This document shows, piece after piece, positions 12,257 through 20,617 of a stretch of DNA of 30,707 nucleotides. Numbering within the stretch: the first letter of the stretch is position 1; each line of letters starts with the position of its first letter. Source of the stretch: a virus. Position numbers and translations under genes: made by a program. The stretch lies in the IMG/VR virus record IMGVR_UViG_3300031379_000015, positions 1 through 30,707 of that record; one strand, given 5' to 3'. The notes under the pieces were generated by a model that saw only the letters and a program-made list of their open reading frames with translations, ran no database searches and was not told the origin of the DNA.

Positions 12257-14209
12257 ATGAAAAACTACGCAAGCGATTCAAAACTCTGCGAATCGGTTTT
12301 ACAATTTGTTGAACCTATCTATACTAAAGTAACACAAGGTCGTAGCACCTTTGAAAGTTGGCTTGAGATGTGCTACAATATGTGGCAGTGTAAGATAGAT
12401 GTTCAATACTATCAAGGCGATGCTAATGTCTATATCCCAGTAATACGCAAGAATACCGAAGACGGCGTAAATAATATCGCTTCTAAGTTATTCCCAACAG
12501 AAGATTCTTTCGGAGTTATTCCGCTTCCAGGCACTCCAGATTCTTTTGCCGAAGCAGTTGACATACTTCAAAAAGCACAATTAGAAAAAATCCGTATCAA
12601 GACAAAAATAAAACCATTATTAAGATATTATATCTGGTCTGGTTCTACATTCATAAAGACTTTCTTTGACTCTTACAAACGAGTTCCTAACTTTACGGTC
12701 TTGGATTGGAGAAAGAATTTCTATATTTATCCCGAAACTGTGGATGATATTGAAGAAGCGTTAATCACATTTGAGAAACTGACTGTGGATAAGTTTGAAC
12801 TTATTAGACTTAAAGACAAAAAATACGATTCTAAAAGAGTAGACGAACTTTTGGCTAAAAACGTTAATACTCCACATACTAAATTAGAATCCGACCAAAA
12901 CTTTCAGATTACTAAAGATAGATTCAAAGACCTTCCTATTTATGACATAGTAGAGTCCTATACGACCTTTAAGATTGATAAGAAAAATGATAAAGGCGAA
13001 GTAATCGAAGAAGGCGAATATAAAGATGTAGTCATTACTTGGTCGCCAGAACATAGAATAGTCCTACAGATTTCGCCAAATGAGTTAAAAGATTGTCAGG
13101 GTAATCCTTATAAACCATATTTAGGAACGCAACAGATTAAAGAACCTAACAATATCTACGGACATAGTATCTATGAAGTCGGACAAAGGCTTCAGTATCT
13201 CTTAAATGATACTACTAACGTAGTCTTAGACGATGCTATGTGGATTTTAAACCCAATAGTCAAGGGCGATATTTCAGGGGTCAATAATCCACAAGGACTA
13301 ATAATGAAACGTGGTGCGAAATGGGATATGCCCGACCCTAATCAAGTTCAGTTTGACAGACCACCCGATGTGTTGGCTTCTGGACTTGCATTAGTAAATC
13401 AGTTGAAATTCATACTTCAGGAGATGACCAATATCGGTGCTATGACACCTATGACTTCTAAACGGGTAACTGCTACGGAAATAGCAACATATTCACAACT
13501 TTTGGGAGTATTCATAGGTTCTACGGTATCCGATTTAGAAGAAACCTTAATGAAACCATTTCTACAAAGAGTGTATGACTTGAACCAGCAGTATCTAACT
13601 AAAGACGAACTAAAGGCAATTCTCGGTAAGAAAGCGTTTGATATTCAACGACTTGGCAGTCGCAAGAAAGGACTTTGGAGTTTTGGCTACGACTTCAAGT
13701 GGTTGGGTTCTACACAGTCTATGAATATGCATATCAAGTCAGCCCAGATGATACAGTTTATGGAAATAGTTTCAAGGATACCTATGTTACCAGAAGATAC
13801 TTTTACGATAAATAAAGGACAAATTCTAAAAGATATTTGGAGACACGGTTTTGATTTGCCAGATGTAGATAGAATTGTCCAAGATAAGTTGGCTTCAGGA
13901 CTTGACCCAGAAGAAGAAAATAAACTTATGCTTGAGGGTAAAGAAGTTGAAGTCAATGTTATTGATAAAGATATGGAACATTTAATATCTCATAATATAG
14001 CATCTGAAAAGCCTGAAGTGAAAGAAAATAAACCTATATTTGATATTTTTGTAAGACACTCACAGAAACATTTACAACAGATGAAAAGGAAAATGACCGA
14101 ATACAATGCACAGGTCAGTCAAAATCAGGCTACTCAGGGTATGCCTAAATCAGCACAAGTTCCAGCTACTATGGGACAAGTTGTGCAAAATACAAGAGGT
14201 GGTATGTAA
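12257..14209 (+). CDS. portal protein
   Basis: 650 residues from ATG 12257. A start at 12221 is in frame but lies inside the palindrome and adds an atypical peptide; neither has a clear ribosome-binding site. The protein has the size and pattern of podovirus head-tail connector portals. An N-terminal alpha/beta region is followed by a stretch with GHSIYEVGQRLQYLLNDTTN and the long connector helix around LVNQLKFILQEMTN. TATEIATYSQLLG and a helical crown with LMKPFLQRVYDLNQQYL follow, then a Gln- and Met-rich tail. Twelve copies would form the DNA channel docked by the terminase. It is placed directly before scaffold and capsid genes. Confidence 0.88.
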   Translation: MKNYASDSKLCESVLQFVEPIYTKVTQGRSTFESWLEMCYNMWQCKIDVQYYQGDANVYIPVIRKNTEDGVNNIASKLFPTEDSFGVIPLPGTPDSFAEAVDILQKAQLEKIRIKTKIKPLLRYYIWSGSTFIKTFFDSYKRVPNFTVLDWRKNFYIYPETVDDIEEALITFEKLTVDKFELIRLKDKKYDSKRVDELLAKNVNTPHTKLESDQNFQITKDRFKDLPIYDIVESYTTFKIDKKNDKGEVIEEGEYKDVVITWSPEHRIVLQISPNELKDCQGNPYKPYLGTQQIKEPNNIYGHSIYEVGQRLQYLLNDTTNVVLDDAMWILNPIVKGDISGVNNPQGLIMKRGAKWDMPDPNQVQFDRPPDVLASGLALVNQLKFILQEMTNIGAMTPMTSKRVTATEIATYSQLLGVFIGSTVSDLEETLMKPFLQRVYDLNQQYLTKDELKAILGKKAFDIQRLGSRKKGLWSFGYDFKWLGSTQSMNMHIKSAQMIQFMEIVSRIPMLPEDTFTINKGQILKDIWRHGFDLPDVDRIVQDKLASGLDPEEENKLMLEGKEVEVNVIDKDMEHLISHNIASEKPEVKENKPIFDIFVRHSQKHLQQMKRKMTEYNAQVSQNQATQGMPKSAQVPATMGQVVQNTRGGM

Positions 14210-14619
14210 TGGACTATGAATCTTTTTTGCAGAACATTTCAATAGAGAAGCCCGAAGATGAGGCAAAGAAGAAAGAACTTATAGACGCCTTAGATACTAA
14301 ATTAGGTATCTTAGTCGCAGGCAGCGAAACTATCTTTTGGAAAGAGATTGTAGAAGTCATAGAAGAAAAGAAAATTCTTTTGAGAAAGGAAATGGAAAAA
14401 TATCGTAAAGAACAGATTACTAAAGTCCCGCCTCAAGAGTTTGTAACTAATCTTTTGAGTATGGAAAAGCTTTTAGAAGCATTGGAGAAGTTACAACATT
14501 TACCCGATATCTTAGCGAAGGGTTACAGAAGTAGTATAGATAATTTAAATAAAGTATCACAAGATAAGAATTTTATGGGAAGATTTAAAACCCGCCTAAC
14601 AGAAGGCGTAAAACTATAG
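14209..14619 (+). CDS. hypothetical helical protein between portal and scaffold
   Basis: 136 residues. The ATG shares a base with the portal stop (TAATG), indicating translational coupling. It is nearly all helical and charged (EEKKILLRKEMEKYRKEQ). It may be a capsid-assembly or portal-associated protein; position is the only clue. A CGCCT/AGGCG hairpin is embedded in its last codons. Confidence 0.7.
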   Translation: MDYESFLQNISIEKPEDEAKKKELIDALDTKLGILVAGSETIFWKEIVEVIEEKKILLRKEMEKYRKEQITKVPPQEFVTNLLSMEKLLEALEKLQHLPDILAKGYRSSIDNLNKVSQDKNFMGRFKTRLTEGVKL

Positions 14620-14627
14620 GAGGTAGT
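14593..14627 (+). promoter_or_regulatory. hairpin leader before scaffold gene (copy 1)
   Basis: CGCCT (14593-14597) and AGGCG (14604-14608), followed by TAAAACTATAGGAGG and the ATG. It shows the same hairpin-to-ribosome-site layout as at 19225 and 19974. Confidence 0.5.
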
Positions 14628-15212
14628 ATGACTGAGGAAAAAAAGGATGTAAAAAAGGAAGCCTCTGCAACATCCACAGAGACAAAAGTAGTTGAAACGG
14701 ATAGTGAAAAGGCGTTAAAGGCAAGGATTAGTGAACTTTCTTCTGAAAAGAAAGAATTGACCGAGCAGTTAGGTGCTTTAACTCAAACTGTTCAGAACAT
14801 AATCAACAAACCCAAAGAGGAAGTTGATGACCCTGATTTAGACCCTAACATTAAAAAGGTTCAGAAACAGATAAAAGAATTGGGTGGTGCTTTAGCGGCT
14901 AACTTCGATAATCAGGATAAGATTGAAGTTAGACTTGACCCAAACATAAATCAGAAAGATTATGCCAAGAAAGAGAAAGAAGTAGAAAAATTACGGAAAG
15001 ACTATGCAACTCAAAAAGGTGTAGTTTATTCTCGTAAGGAAATTTATTTCTTTTTAAAGGGTCAGGAAAAAGGTCAAGAGAAAGAAGAACCTGAAAAGAA
15101 GGAAGAAGAGACTACTCCAATGCCAGAGACCAAGACTACAGTCAAGGAAACGCAAACTACTCCCAAAACTACTGAAGAATTAGGAGAAAAGTTAAAAGAT
15201 GTAAAATTCTAA
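14628..15212 (+). CDS. scaffolding protein
   Basis: 194 residues from ATG 14628 behind AGGAGG. It is highly charged, low in aromatic residues and coiled-coil-like (LKARISELSSEKKELTEQL, then KKVQKQIKEL), with disordered Lys/Glu/Thr ends. This composition and the position directly before the major capsid gene are typical of phage scaffold proteins, which direct prohead assembly and leave before packaging. Confidence 0.8.
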   Translation: MTEEKKDVKKEASATSTETKVVETDSEKALKARISELSSEKKELTEQLGALTQTVQNIINKPKEEVDDPDLDPNIKKVQKQIKELGGALAANFDNQDKIEVRLDPNINQKDYAKKEKEVEKLRKDYATQKGVVYSRKEIYFFLKGQEKGQEKEEPEKKEEETTPMPETKTTVKETQTTPKTTEELGEKLKDVKF

Positions 15213-15222
15213 GGAGTAAACA

Positions 15223-16479
15223 ATGGGAGTTTATGATAATCAAACTGCCTATTCGGATTTATCTTCTGATATTAGAGCGTATTTAGCTAAAAGAACGCTT
15301 GAGTTGGCACAGAAACATCTACGTTTTTATCAGATTGCAGATAAATTTCCTATAGGTAAAGGCGAAGGTAAGACATTTAAGATTACAAAGTATGAGAGAT
15401 TAAATCTGCCTCAAAGTGTCTTAACAGAAGGAACACCTCCAAGTGGTTCAACAATGTCCATTTCACAAGTTACGGCTATTGCAGACCAATGGGGCGATGT
15501 TGTTAAGATTACTGATGTTGCGGAGTTGACAATTTCTCATCCTGTTATGAACATAGCTAACGATTTGTTAGCCAAACAATCTGCCGAAACTCTTGAAAGA
15601 GAGATTCAGATTGCTTTGAATGCGGCTACAAACATTCAGTATGCAGATGCAGATACACCAACAGCTAATGATTCCAGAGACGATATCGTTGCGGCAACTG
15701 ATATTATCGCCAGAGACGAAATTCTAATGGCTACTGTTAATCTTAGGAATAATGGTGCTATGGAATTTGATGGTGATAGTTATTTTGGGATTATGCCTGT
15801 ATCTGTTGAAGGCGATGTTATCAATGATACTGCAACTAATGGTTTTATAGACGCAAGTAAATATTCAAATATGGTAGCACTTCAAAAAGCTGAAATAGGT
15901 AAATGGATGGGCGTTAGGTGGGTAAGAAGCAACTTCATGCAGAAATATATCAGTATGGCTGCGGTTACAGTAGTTGATAATGATGGAGTTGCTGGTTCTT
16001 TAACTGCCGCATCTCACGACATAGTTGTAGTTGGTAGGAATAAAGTTACTGGGTTTGACGAGAAGGTTTCTATTATCGCCACAAATACTCCTACAGTTAG
16101 TAAGAGTATGGATGTAACAATGCCTGATGATGACGACTATACCTATGACATTTATGTTGGTCTAACTGGATTAGCTAAACTAACAACTTTGACAGACCAA
16201 GTAGCTTCTGATGTAGTTACCGTTTCTGCGGTAGGAACAGGAGTTGCTGCACCTATAGCACCCGCTTCTGGTGTTACAGTTTATAAAGTATGGATATTCG
16301 GTAAAGGTGCTTTTGGGGTAACAGAACTTACAAATATAGAAAGATATGTAACTCCGAATACACCCGACTCATCTAACCCGTTAATGCAGTTCAGGATGAC
16401 TGGTTGGAAAGCGTTTTTCAAAGGTGTTATTTTGAATAACGACTTTATGAGATGCATAGAATGCACTTCAAACTTTTAA
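15223..16479 (+). CDS. major capsid protein, N4-gp56 family
   Basis: 418 residues from ATG 15223 with AAGGAG upstream. The HK97-fold capsid pattern of the N4-gp56 family is clear. It includes the N-terminal LAKRTLELAQKHL and GKGEGKTFKITKYERL, LTEGTPPSG (65-75), QWGDVVKITDVAEL, SAETLEREIQIALN, and later FIDASKYSNMVALQKAEIG and GVRWVRSNF. After residue 240, roughly 130 residues alternate strands (VYVGLTGLAKLTT-like) and look like an Ig-like or other beta-rich insert, before a C-terminal segment that returns to capsid-like sequence. It forms the icosahedral shell. Confidence 0.9.
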   Translation: MGVYDNQTAYSDLSSDIRAYLAKRTLELAQKHLRFYQIADKFPIGKGEGKTFKITKYERLNLPQSVLTEGTPPSGSTMSISQVTAIADQWGDVVKITDVAELTISHPVMNIANDLLAKQSAETLEREIQIALNAATNIQYADADTPTANDSRDDIVAATDIIARDEILMATVNLRNNGAMEFDGDSYFGIMPVSVEGDVINDTATNGFIDASKYSNMVALQKAEIGKWMGVRWVRSNFMQKYISMAAVTVVDNDGVAGSLTAASHDIVVVGRNKVTGFDEKVSIIATNTPTVSKSMDVTMPDDDDYTYDIYVGLTGLAKLTTLTDQVASDVVTVSAVGTGVAAPIAPASGVTVYKVWIFGKGAFGVTELTNIERYVTPNTPDSSNPLMQFRMTGWKAFFKGVILNNDFMRCIECTSNF

Positions 16480-16491
16480 AGGAAGATAATT

Positions 16492-16532
16492 GGGGGAACG
16501 TAAGGGGTGGTGATACCACTCCTTACTCCCCC
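16492..16532 (+). other. long GC-rich hairpin after capsid gene
   Basis: GGGGG (16492-16496) pairs with CCCCC (16528-16532) around an 11-bp stem (16501-16511 with 16515-16525, one G-U) closed by a GAU loop. An A-run rather than a T-run follows, so it is not a normal terminator. It may protect or separate the abundant capsid mRNA. Confidence 0.6.
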
Positions 16533-16550
16533 ATAAAAAAGGAGAACAAA

Positions 16551-19163
16551 ATGAAAAAGTTTACAATACTTTTACTGATAGCCCTAATAATGGCTATTGG
16601 TAGTCCTTATCTTCCTGCTGTAACTACATCTAACGAACAGACTATAGATGCGTTTGATTTTGACTCGGCTAATACAACTGGGTTATATTTCTACTACAAA
16701 GGCGGGAATTTAAGGATAGGTAATTTAGTTATTACGGTAGCGGATGGTTCTACGCTGTTGACTGCGAGTTCAAGGAACTATATTGAAGTATCACCTATTG
16801 GAGCAGTTTCAGATAATACGACTGGCTTCACGGTAGGTTCAATACCTTTATATGTAGTTCAAACTTCCACTACTGATGTTTTGACGCCTGTTGATAAGAG
16901 AGCATTGTATTTATCAACAAATGCTTTCGGTAATGCAACTGCACCAATGGAACTTACTTACAACGGGACAAAAGCATTGTCAATTTATACAACTTGTGCT
17001 TCAACTGACGGTTCTACTTCTTACGAGCCAGTTATGATAAACAATATTTTAACTGGTGCAGGACAGGTTGGTGGCAGGGTTCGTATAAATATGGAAACCG
17101 ATGTATTGCTTGGTGGTTGGGCAAATGCCTTAAAAGTATCTTTTGACGCAAAGACTTCGGGTGGTTCTACAGGACTACTTTCTGGTCTATGTATTGAAGG
17201 TTATTTGCCAGCAGGTGCTGGTAGGGGTGCTTATACACTGCTTGAATTAGAGGCAACTGCGCCTGCTACTGGGTATGATGGCGGACAGTATGGAAGTTTT
17301 ATCTATCTTAACTCATCTGGGGCAACAGATACCGAGATAGAAGACCATTGGGTTCTGATGCACATAGATGCAGGACAAGCTGCTGGTGCGGGGCATCTCT
17401 TGTCGGCTGATTCAAACACACTAAAGATTGCTTTAGGTGCTTTGCAGGCAACGACAAGATATATACTTCTATCAGACGCGGAAAATGAACTTTCCTTTGC
17501 TGGTTTGATAGACATTTCTAATACCACAGAATCTACAGGCACAACTGTTGGCTCTATTACAACTGCTGGTGGTGTTGGTATTGAAAAGAAGTTGTTTGTA
17601 GGTGGAGAGGCAACTTTCTTGAACAATGCTGCGGCTGCTACTTTCGGTAATGTGCTGACAGATGCAGATGTGGTTCTTGCATTTGATGCTGTAACTGCAC
17701 AGGGTTCAATTACATACATGGAAGATGAAGATAGGTTTGACTTTGACAACGATGTAGATGTAGTTGGTGCTTTCACGGCTAATTCAGTTGCTTCTGATAC
17801 GACTGTAAGCGGGACTACAATCACCGCTTCAACAGGGTTTGTTCTTGGCGATGGCGATTATATTGGGATAACATCCAACGAAATAATCACCTTCAATGCT
17901 TCTGGTAGTATTAATTTTTCGGGAGCTTCAGTTGATGTTGATGGAGCATTTACTGCTTCAACAGTAGCAAGTGATGCTGGTGTAAGTGGGACTACGGGAA
18001 CATTTACAGAAGAAATTGATATAACTCAAGTTGCTGCTACAGCAGGAATAAGAAGTCTTGACATTAATGCTTCTACATCAATTACATCTGGCACGAATTA
18101 TGCAGTTGATATTACTCATACTAACACGGCTGGTGGTGGAGCACTTGGAGCTGTTTGGGTATGCACTACAGTTGGAGCAGATGCTATTTCTGGGGCTATG
18201 GGTGTTATGTCAAGAGTAGATATGTCTACCTATAATGCATCTCTTGGTGGAGCAAACGCTCTTTATGGCGAGATTCTGCTTCCTAACGCAACTCAAAATG
18301 GCGGTGAATATCATGTAGCTGTTTTGACACTTGCTGAAAGTGGAGCCAATTTTGCACCATCTATGTCAGTAAACATTCCAACTTCATTCACTAAATATGA
18401 GACATGGGGTGGAGCGGCTGAACATATAGACGACTATGGGTATCTGTTTTATATGAATGGATTTACAGCAGCAGCCGACCATTTAGTATCTCTCACAAAA
18501 CAAACGGCTCGTGTGAATATTGGCAAAACTGCACGTTATTTGGTATTGAGTCAGATGCAGGATGGTCTTGGTTTGGGTGTTAGTGGAACACCAATGGTTC
18601 TTACAACTGATGCTAACCACGCAATCGAAGTCCATACGACATCACCTGATGCGGCAGGATTTCTTGCTGCAAATAGAATCTACCATACAAATACAGCAGA
18701 AACTACAGGTGGTCATTGGGCGTTATGGGTTCAAAACACAGTTGGTGCCGCAGGAGCAGGTCATGGTGCAATGTATGTTAAGTTGGACTGTGCAACCTTT
18801 GAAGCCCCAACAGGTGGAAATAGTGCTTTGAATGTTGAGTTTGTCTTACCAAATACCACTCATACAGGCGGTTCATACCATGCGTTTGTTATTGATGTTG
18901 ATGCTGGTGGACCTAGTTTGGTGATGCACGGCAATGCGGCAATACCTTGTGCCTATATGAAGTTTGAGGCGTATGGTGCTGATGTTGCAGAATGGGACAC
19001 TAAAGCGGCACTATTCACAATTAGCGGAACATCTATTGATACAGACCATATAGTTCAGGCATCAGCGATTACAGACATAAACTCCACACATTCTATAAGA
19101 ATAAACATTGGTGGGACATATTACTACATCCCGTGCCATACAGCACAGAACTTTGGTGGATAA
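16551..19163 (+). CDS. large secreted-type beta-rich repeat protein, candidate decoration or fibre
   Basis: 870 residues. ATG 16551 is chosen for its AAGGAG site; the frame extends upstream over the capsid stop, but that part overlaps the long hairpin. The N-terminus (MKKFTILLLIALIMAIG, then ...AVTTS) is a signal peptide by appearance. Three divergent repeats, about residues 140-310, 498-668 and 688-863, share NTxxGG-like openings, an LPxxT/A-x-x-GG-Y motif in the middle, and an end with R-Y-I/L-L-S or YYIP. Between repeats 1 and 2 lies a fibre-like VSGTT/TASTG stretch. It follows the capsid gene, as decoration or head-fibre genes often do. Composition is Gly, Ala and Thr rich. Confidence 0.7.
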   Translation: MKKFTILLLIALIMAIGSPYLPAVTTSNEQTIDAFDFDSANTTGLYFYYKGGNLRIGNLVITVADGSTLLTASSRNYIEVSPIGAVSDNTTGFTVGSIPLYVVQTSTTDVLTPVDKRALYLSTNAFGNATAPMELTYNGTKALSIYTTCASTDGSTSYEPVMINNILTGAGQVGGRVRINMETDVLLGGWANALKVSFDAKTSGGSTGLLSGLCIEGYLPAGAGRGAYTLLELEATAPATGYDGGQYGSFIYLNSSGATDTEIEDHWVLMHIDAGQAAGAGHLLSADSNTLKIALGALQATTRYILLSDAENELSFAGLIDISNTTESTGTTVGSITTAGGVGIEKKLFVGGEATFLNNAAAATFGNVLTDADVVLAFDAVTAQGSITYMEDEDRFDFDNDVDVVGAFTANSVASDTTVSGTTITASTGFVLGDGDYIGITSNEIITFNASGSINFSGASVDVDGAFTASTVASDAGVSGTTGTFTEEIDITQVAATAGIRSLDINASTSITSGTNYAVDITHTNTAGGGALGAVWVCTTVGADAISGAMGVMSRVDMSTYNASLGGANALYGEILLPNATQNGGEYHVAVLTLAESGANFAPSMSVNIPTSFTKYETWGGAAEHIDDYGYLFYMNGFTAAADHLVSLTKQTARVNIGKTARYLVLSQMQDGLGLGVSGTPMVLTTDANHAIEVHTTSPDAAGFLAANRIYHTNTAETTGGHWALWVQNTVGAAGAGHGAMYVKLDCATFEAPTGGNSALNVEFVLPNTTHTGGSYHAFVIDVDAGGPSLVMHGNAAIPCAYMKFEAYGADVAEWDTKAALFTISGTSIDTDHIVQASAITDINSTHSIRINIGGTYYYIPCHTAQNFGG

Positions 19164-19164
19164 A

Positions 19165-19219
19165 AAACCCACTATGGGTTTATGGCTTTAAGGGGGCTGT
19201 GCCTATGAAAACAGCCCCC
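19165..19219 (+). other. tandem hairpins after the 870-residue gene
   Basis: AAACCCA-CTA-TGGGTTT (19165-19181) and a 9-bp stem GGGGGCTGT/ACAGCCCCC (19192-19200, 19211-19219). Neither is followed by a T-run, so termination would be factor-dependent or absent. Confidence 0.55.
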
Positions 19220-19224
19220 ACAAT

Positions 19225-19250
19225 CGCCTAAAAGGCGTTAAACAAGGAGG
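19225..19250 (+). promoter_or_regulatory. hairpin leader (copy 2)
   Basis: CGCCT-AAA-AGGCG, then TTAAACAAGGAGG. The 17 bases from GGCGTTAAAC to the GGAGG are identical to copy 3 at 19985-20001. Confidence 0.6.
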
Positions 19251-19254
19251 TAGT

Positions 19255-19656
19255 ATGAAGCATTTAAAGATGTTCGGGTTGGTAGTAGTTTTGTGTTTAG
19301 TGGCTTCAGTAGTAAGTGCAGAGTATGTGCCTGTAAAAGTAGAGCTAAATCTCTTAGAAAGGTTAGTAGCTGGTATGCTGCTTCCTAAAGAGACAAGTTT
19401 TGCTAATTGGAAAATACTGAACGATATTAAAAACCAGTTAGCTCTTACAGAAGAAGAAACTAAACTACTTGATATGCAACCAGCCGAAAATGGTAGTGTA
19501 ATTGCTAACTGGGATGTAGTTGTAAAAGAAGTTACTTTTGGTGAAGTAGCAGAAAAATGGATAGTTGATGCTCTTAAAGAATTAGATAGAAAAGAAAAAC
19601 TACTTCCCGAGCAGTTAAGTCTATACGAGAAGTTTATCATTAAGGGGGAAGAATAA
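19255..19656 (+). CDS. secreted small hypothetical protein
   Basis: 133 residues from ATG 19255 behind CAAGGAGG. Residues 1-23 form a textbook signal peptide: MKHLK, a hydrophobic core LVVVLCLVASVV, then SA-E with an Ala cleavage site. The mature part is helical and acidic. It is located among virion genes; no family is recognised. The stop overlaps the next start as TAATG. Confidence 0.68.
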   Translation: MKHLKMFGLVVVLCLVASVVSAEYVPVKVELNLLERLVAGMLLPKETSFANWKILNDIKNQLALTEEETKLLDMQPAENGSVIANWDVVVKEVTFGEVAEKWIVDALKELDRKEKLLPEQLSLYEKFIIKGEE

Positions 19657-19781
19657 TGTCGGCTGGTGCAAGAAGGGGCGGAAAGCCAAGAACTAACGCA
19701 CAGCGTAGGGCGAGACATAAAAGATTACACCCTGGGACTAAATTACCGAAAAGAGGCACAGGGTTAAAAAGAAACTTTTAA
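19656..19781 (+). CDS. small Arg-rich protein
   Basis: 41 residues from ATG 19656, overlapping the preceding TAA. It contains nine Arg, four Lys and three Gly near the start (SAGARRGGKPR). Possibly a nucleic-acid-binding minor virion component; no homologue is recognised. Confidence 0.5.
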   Translation: MSAGARRGGKPRTNAQRRARHKRLHPGTKLPKRGTGLKRNF

Positions 19782-19791
19782 GGAGATAACA

Positions 19792-19965
19792 ATGGCAAGA
19801 AAAAAGAAAAGAAAAAAGAAAGAAGATATGGTTAAGGTAGTTTTGAAACATAGAATTACTATCAATAGAACACCATATCATGGAACGGTTATAGTTCCGC
19901 TAAAGATAGCAAGGACTTTAAGACGGTTAGATTCTAATGCTAACCAGCAAAACAGAAGTCGTTAA
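19792..19965 (+). CDS. small basic protein, paralogue of the 115-residue zinc-finger protein
   Basis: 57 residues from ATG 19792 behind AAGGAG. A Lys/Arg run opens the protein. Residues 21-45 (RITINRTPYHGTVIVPLKI and ARTLRRLD) match residues 51-77 of the protein at 20006-20353 at about half the positions. So this is the unfused form of the same small domain. Function is unknown. Confidence 0.65.
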   Translation: MARKKKRKKKEDMVKVVLKHRITINRTPYHGTVIVPLKIARTLRRLDSNANQQNRSR

Positions 19966-19973
19966 TTAAACCT

Positions 19974-20000
19974 CGCCTAATCAAGGCGTTAAACAAGGAG
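19974..20000 (+). promoter_or_regulatory. hairpin leader (copy 3)
   Basis: CGCCT-AATCA-AGGCG followed by TTAAACAAGGAGG before the ATG at 20006. The stem is the same as in copies 1 and 2, with a different loop. Confidence 0.6.
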
Positions 20001-20005
20001 GATTT

Positions 20006-20353
20006 ATGAAAAAATGTGTATGTGGCAGAGAATTTAAGAACCTATCGGTTCACCAGAGGACTTGTAAGGTTTATTTGGCAACAAAAGAACCTACACCACC
20101 CGAACCTACACCACCTGATGTAAAGACAGAGGAATTAGTTGCTATCTATCTTCCAAGACAGATAACCATAAACTCTACTAAATATATCGGACATATTACT
20201 GTTCCATTAAAGTTGGCTCGGACATTAAGGTCTATTTCTGATGCCGCAGAGTCTAATAATATACGGGAAAAAACCCCTAAAAACCACTCAAGAACTTCAC
20301 CATTTGTTTCAGTAGGCAAGGGTGGGATACAGGAGGGCAAATACCGTGTTTAA
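20006..20353 (+). CDS. zinc-finger protein fused to duplicated small domain
   Basis: 115 residues. Cys4, Cys6, His16 and Cys20 (CVCGREF...VHQRTC) form a short zinc finger. A Pro/Thr linker (PTPPEPTPPD) follows, then residues 49-77, which are homologous to the 57-residue gene just upstream (ITINSTKYIGHITVPLKLARTLR). The arrangement points to a gene duplication plus fusion. The role is unknown; placement is within the virion operon. Confidence 0.68.
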   Translation: MKKCVCGREFKNLSVHQRTCKVYLATKEPTPPEPTPPDVKTEELVAIYLPRQITINSTKYIGHITVPLKLARTLRSISDAAESNNIREKTPKNHSRTSPFVSVGKGGIQEGKYRV

Positions 20354-20609
20354 AAAGAAAATGAAGTATATGTTGACTGTTCAGAGAACACTTCCTATGG
20401 TGCAAGAGAGTTACGGTGTTTCCACTAATCTCCCAGAGGGTGCTACTACAGAAGATTTCTATAACGAGATAAATAAAATATCTCTTGCCTTTGATAAACG
20501 GATGGGTGAAATACAAAAGAAGTTTTTGGAGATGCAAAAGAAAGAACAGATGGTAAAACAAGTTGCTAAAGATATAGGAAATGGAGTAAAACCGAAAACT
20601 AATGATTAG
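20346..20609 (+). CDS. hypothetical helical protein
   Basis: 87 residues from GTG 20346, chosen because GGAGGGC lies eight bases upstream; ATG 20361 is an alternative. It overlaps the previous gene's end by 8 bp. The C-terminal half is a coiled-coil-like helix (FDKRMGEIQKKFLEMQKKEQ). Function is unknown; it precedes the adaptor gene. Confidence 0.6.
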   Translation: MFKKKMKYMLTVQRTLPMVQESYGVSTNLPEGATTEDFYNEINKISLAFDKRMGEIQKKFLEMQKKEQMVKQVAKDIGNGVKPKTND

Positions 20610-20617
20610 GAGTTACT

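Noticed and set aside
16492-16532. Rho-independent terminator after the capsid gene
   Set aside because: The stem is strong, but an A-run rather than a T-run follows, and the next gene's ribosome site is only a few bases downstream.
16452-16550. Upstream extension of the 870-residue protein
   Set aside because: It overlaps the capsid gene end and the long hairpin. The start at 16551 has a good ribosome site and begins a signal peptide.
17303-17824. Long minus-strand frames opposite the virion genes (also 19203-19718, 21804-22100, 26546-26899)
   Set aside because: They are antisense shadows of strongly supported plus-strand genes, without ribosome sites or recognisable proteins.
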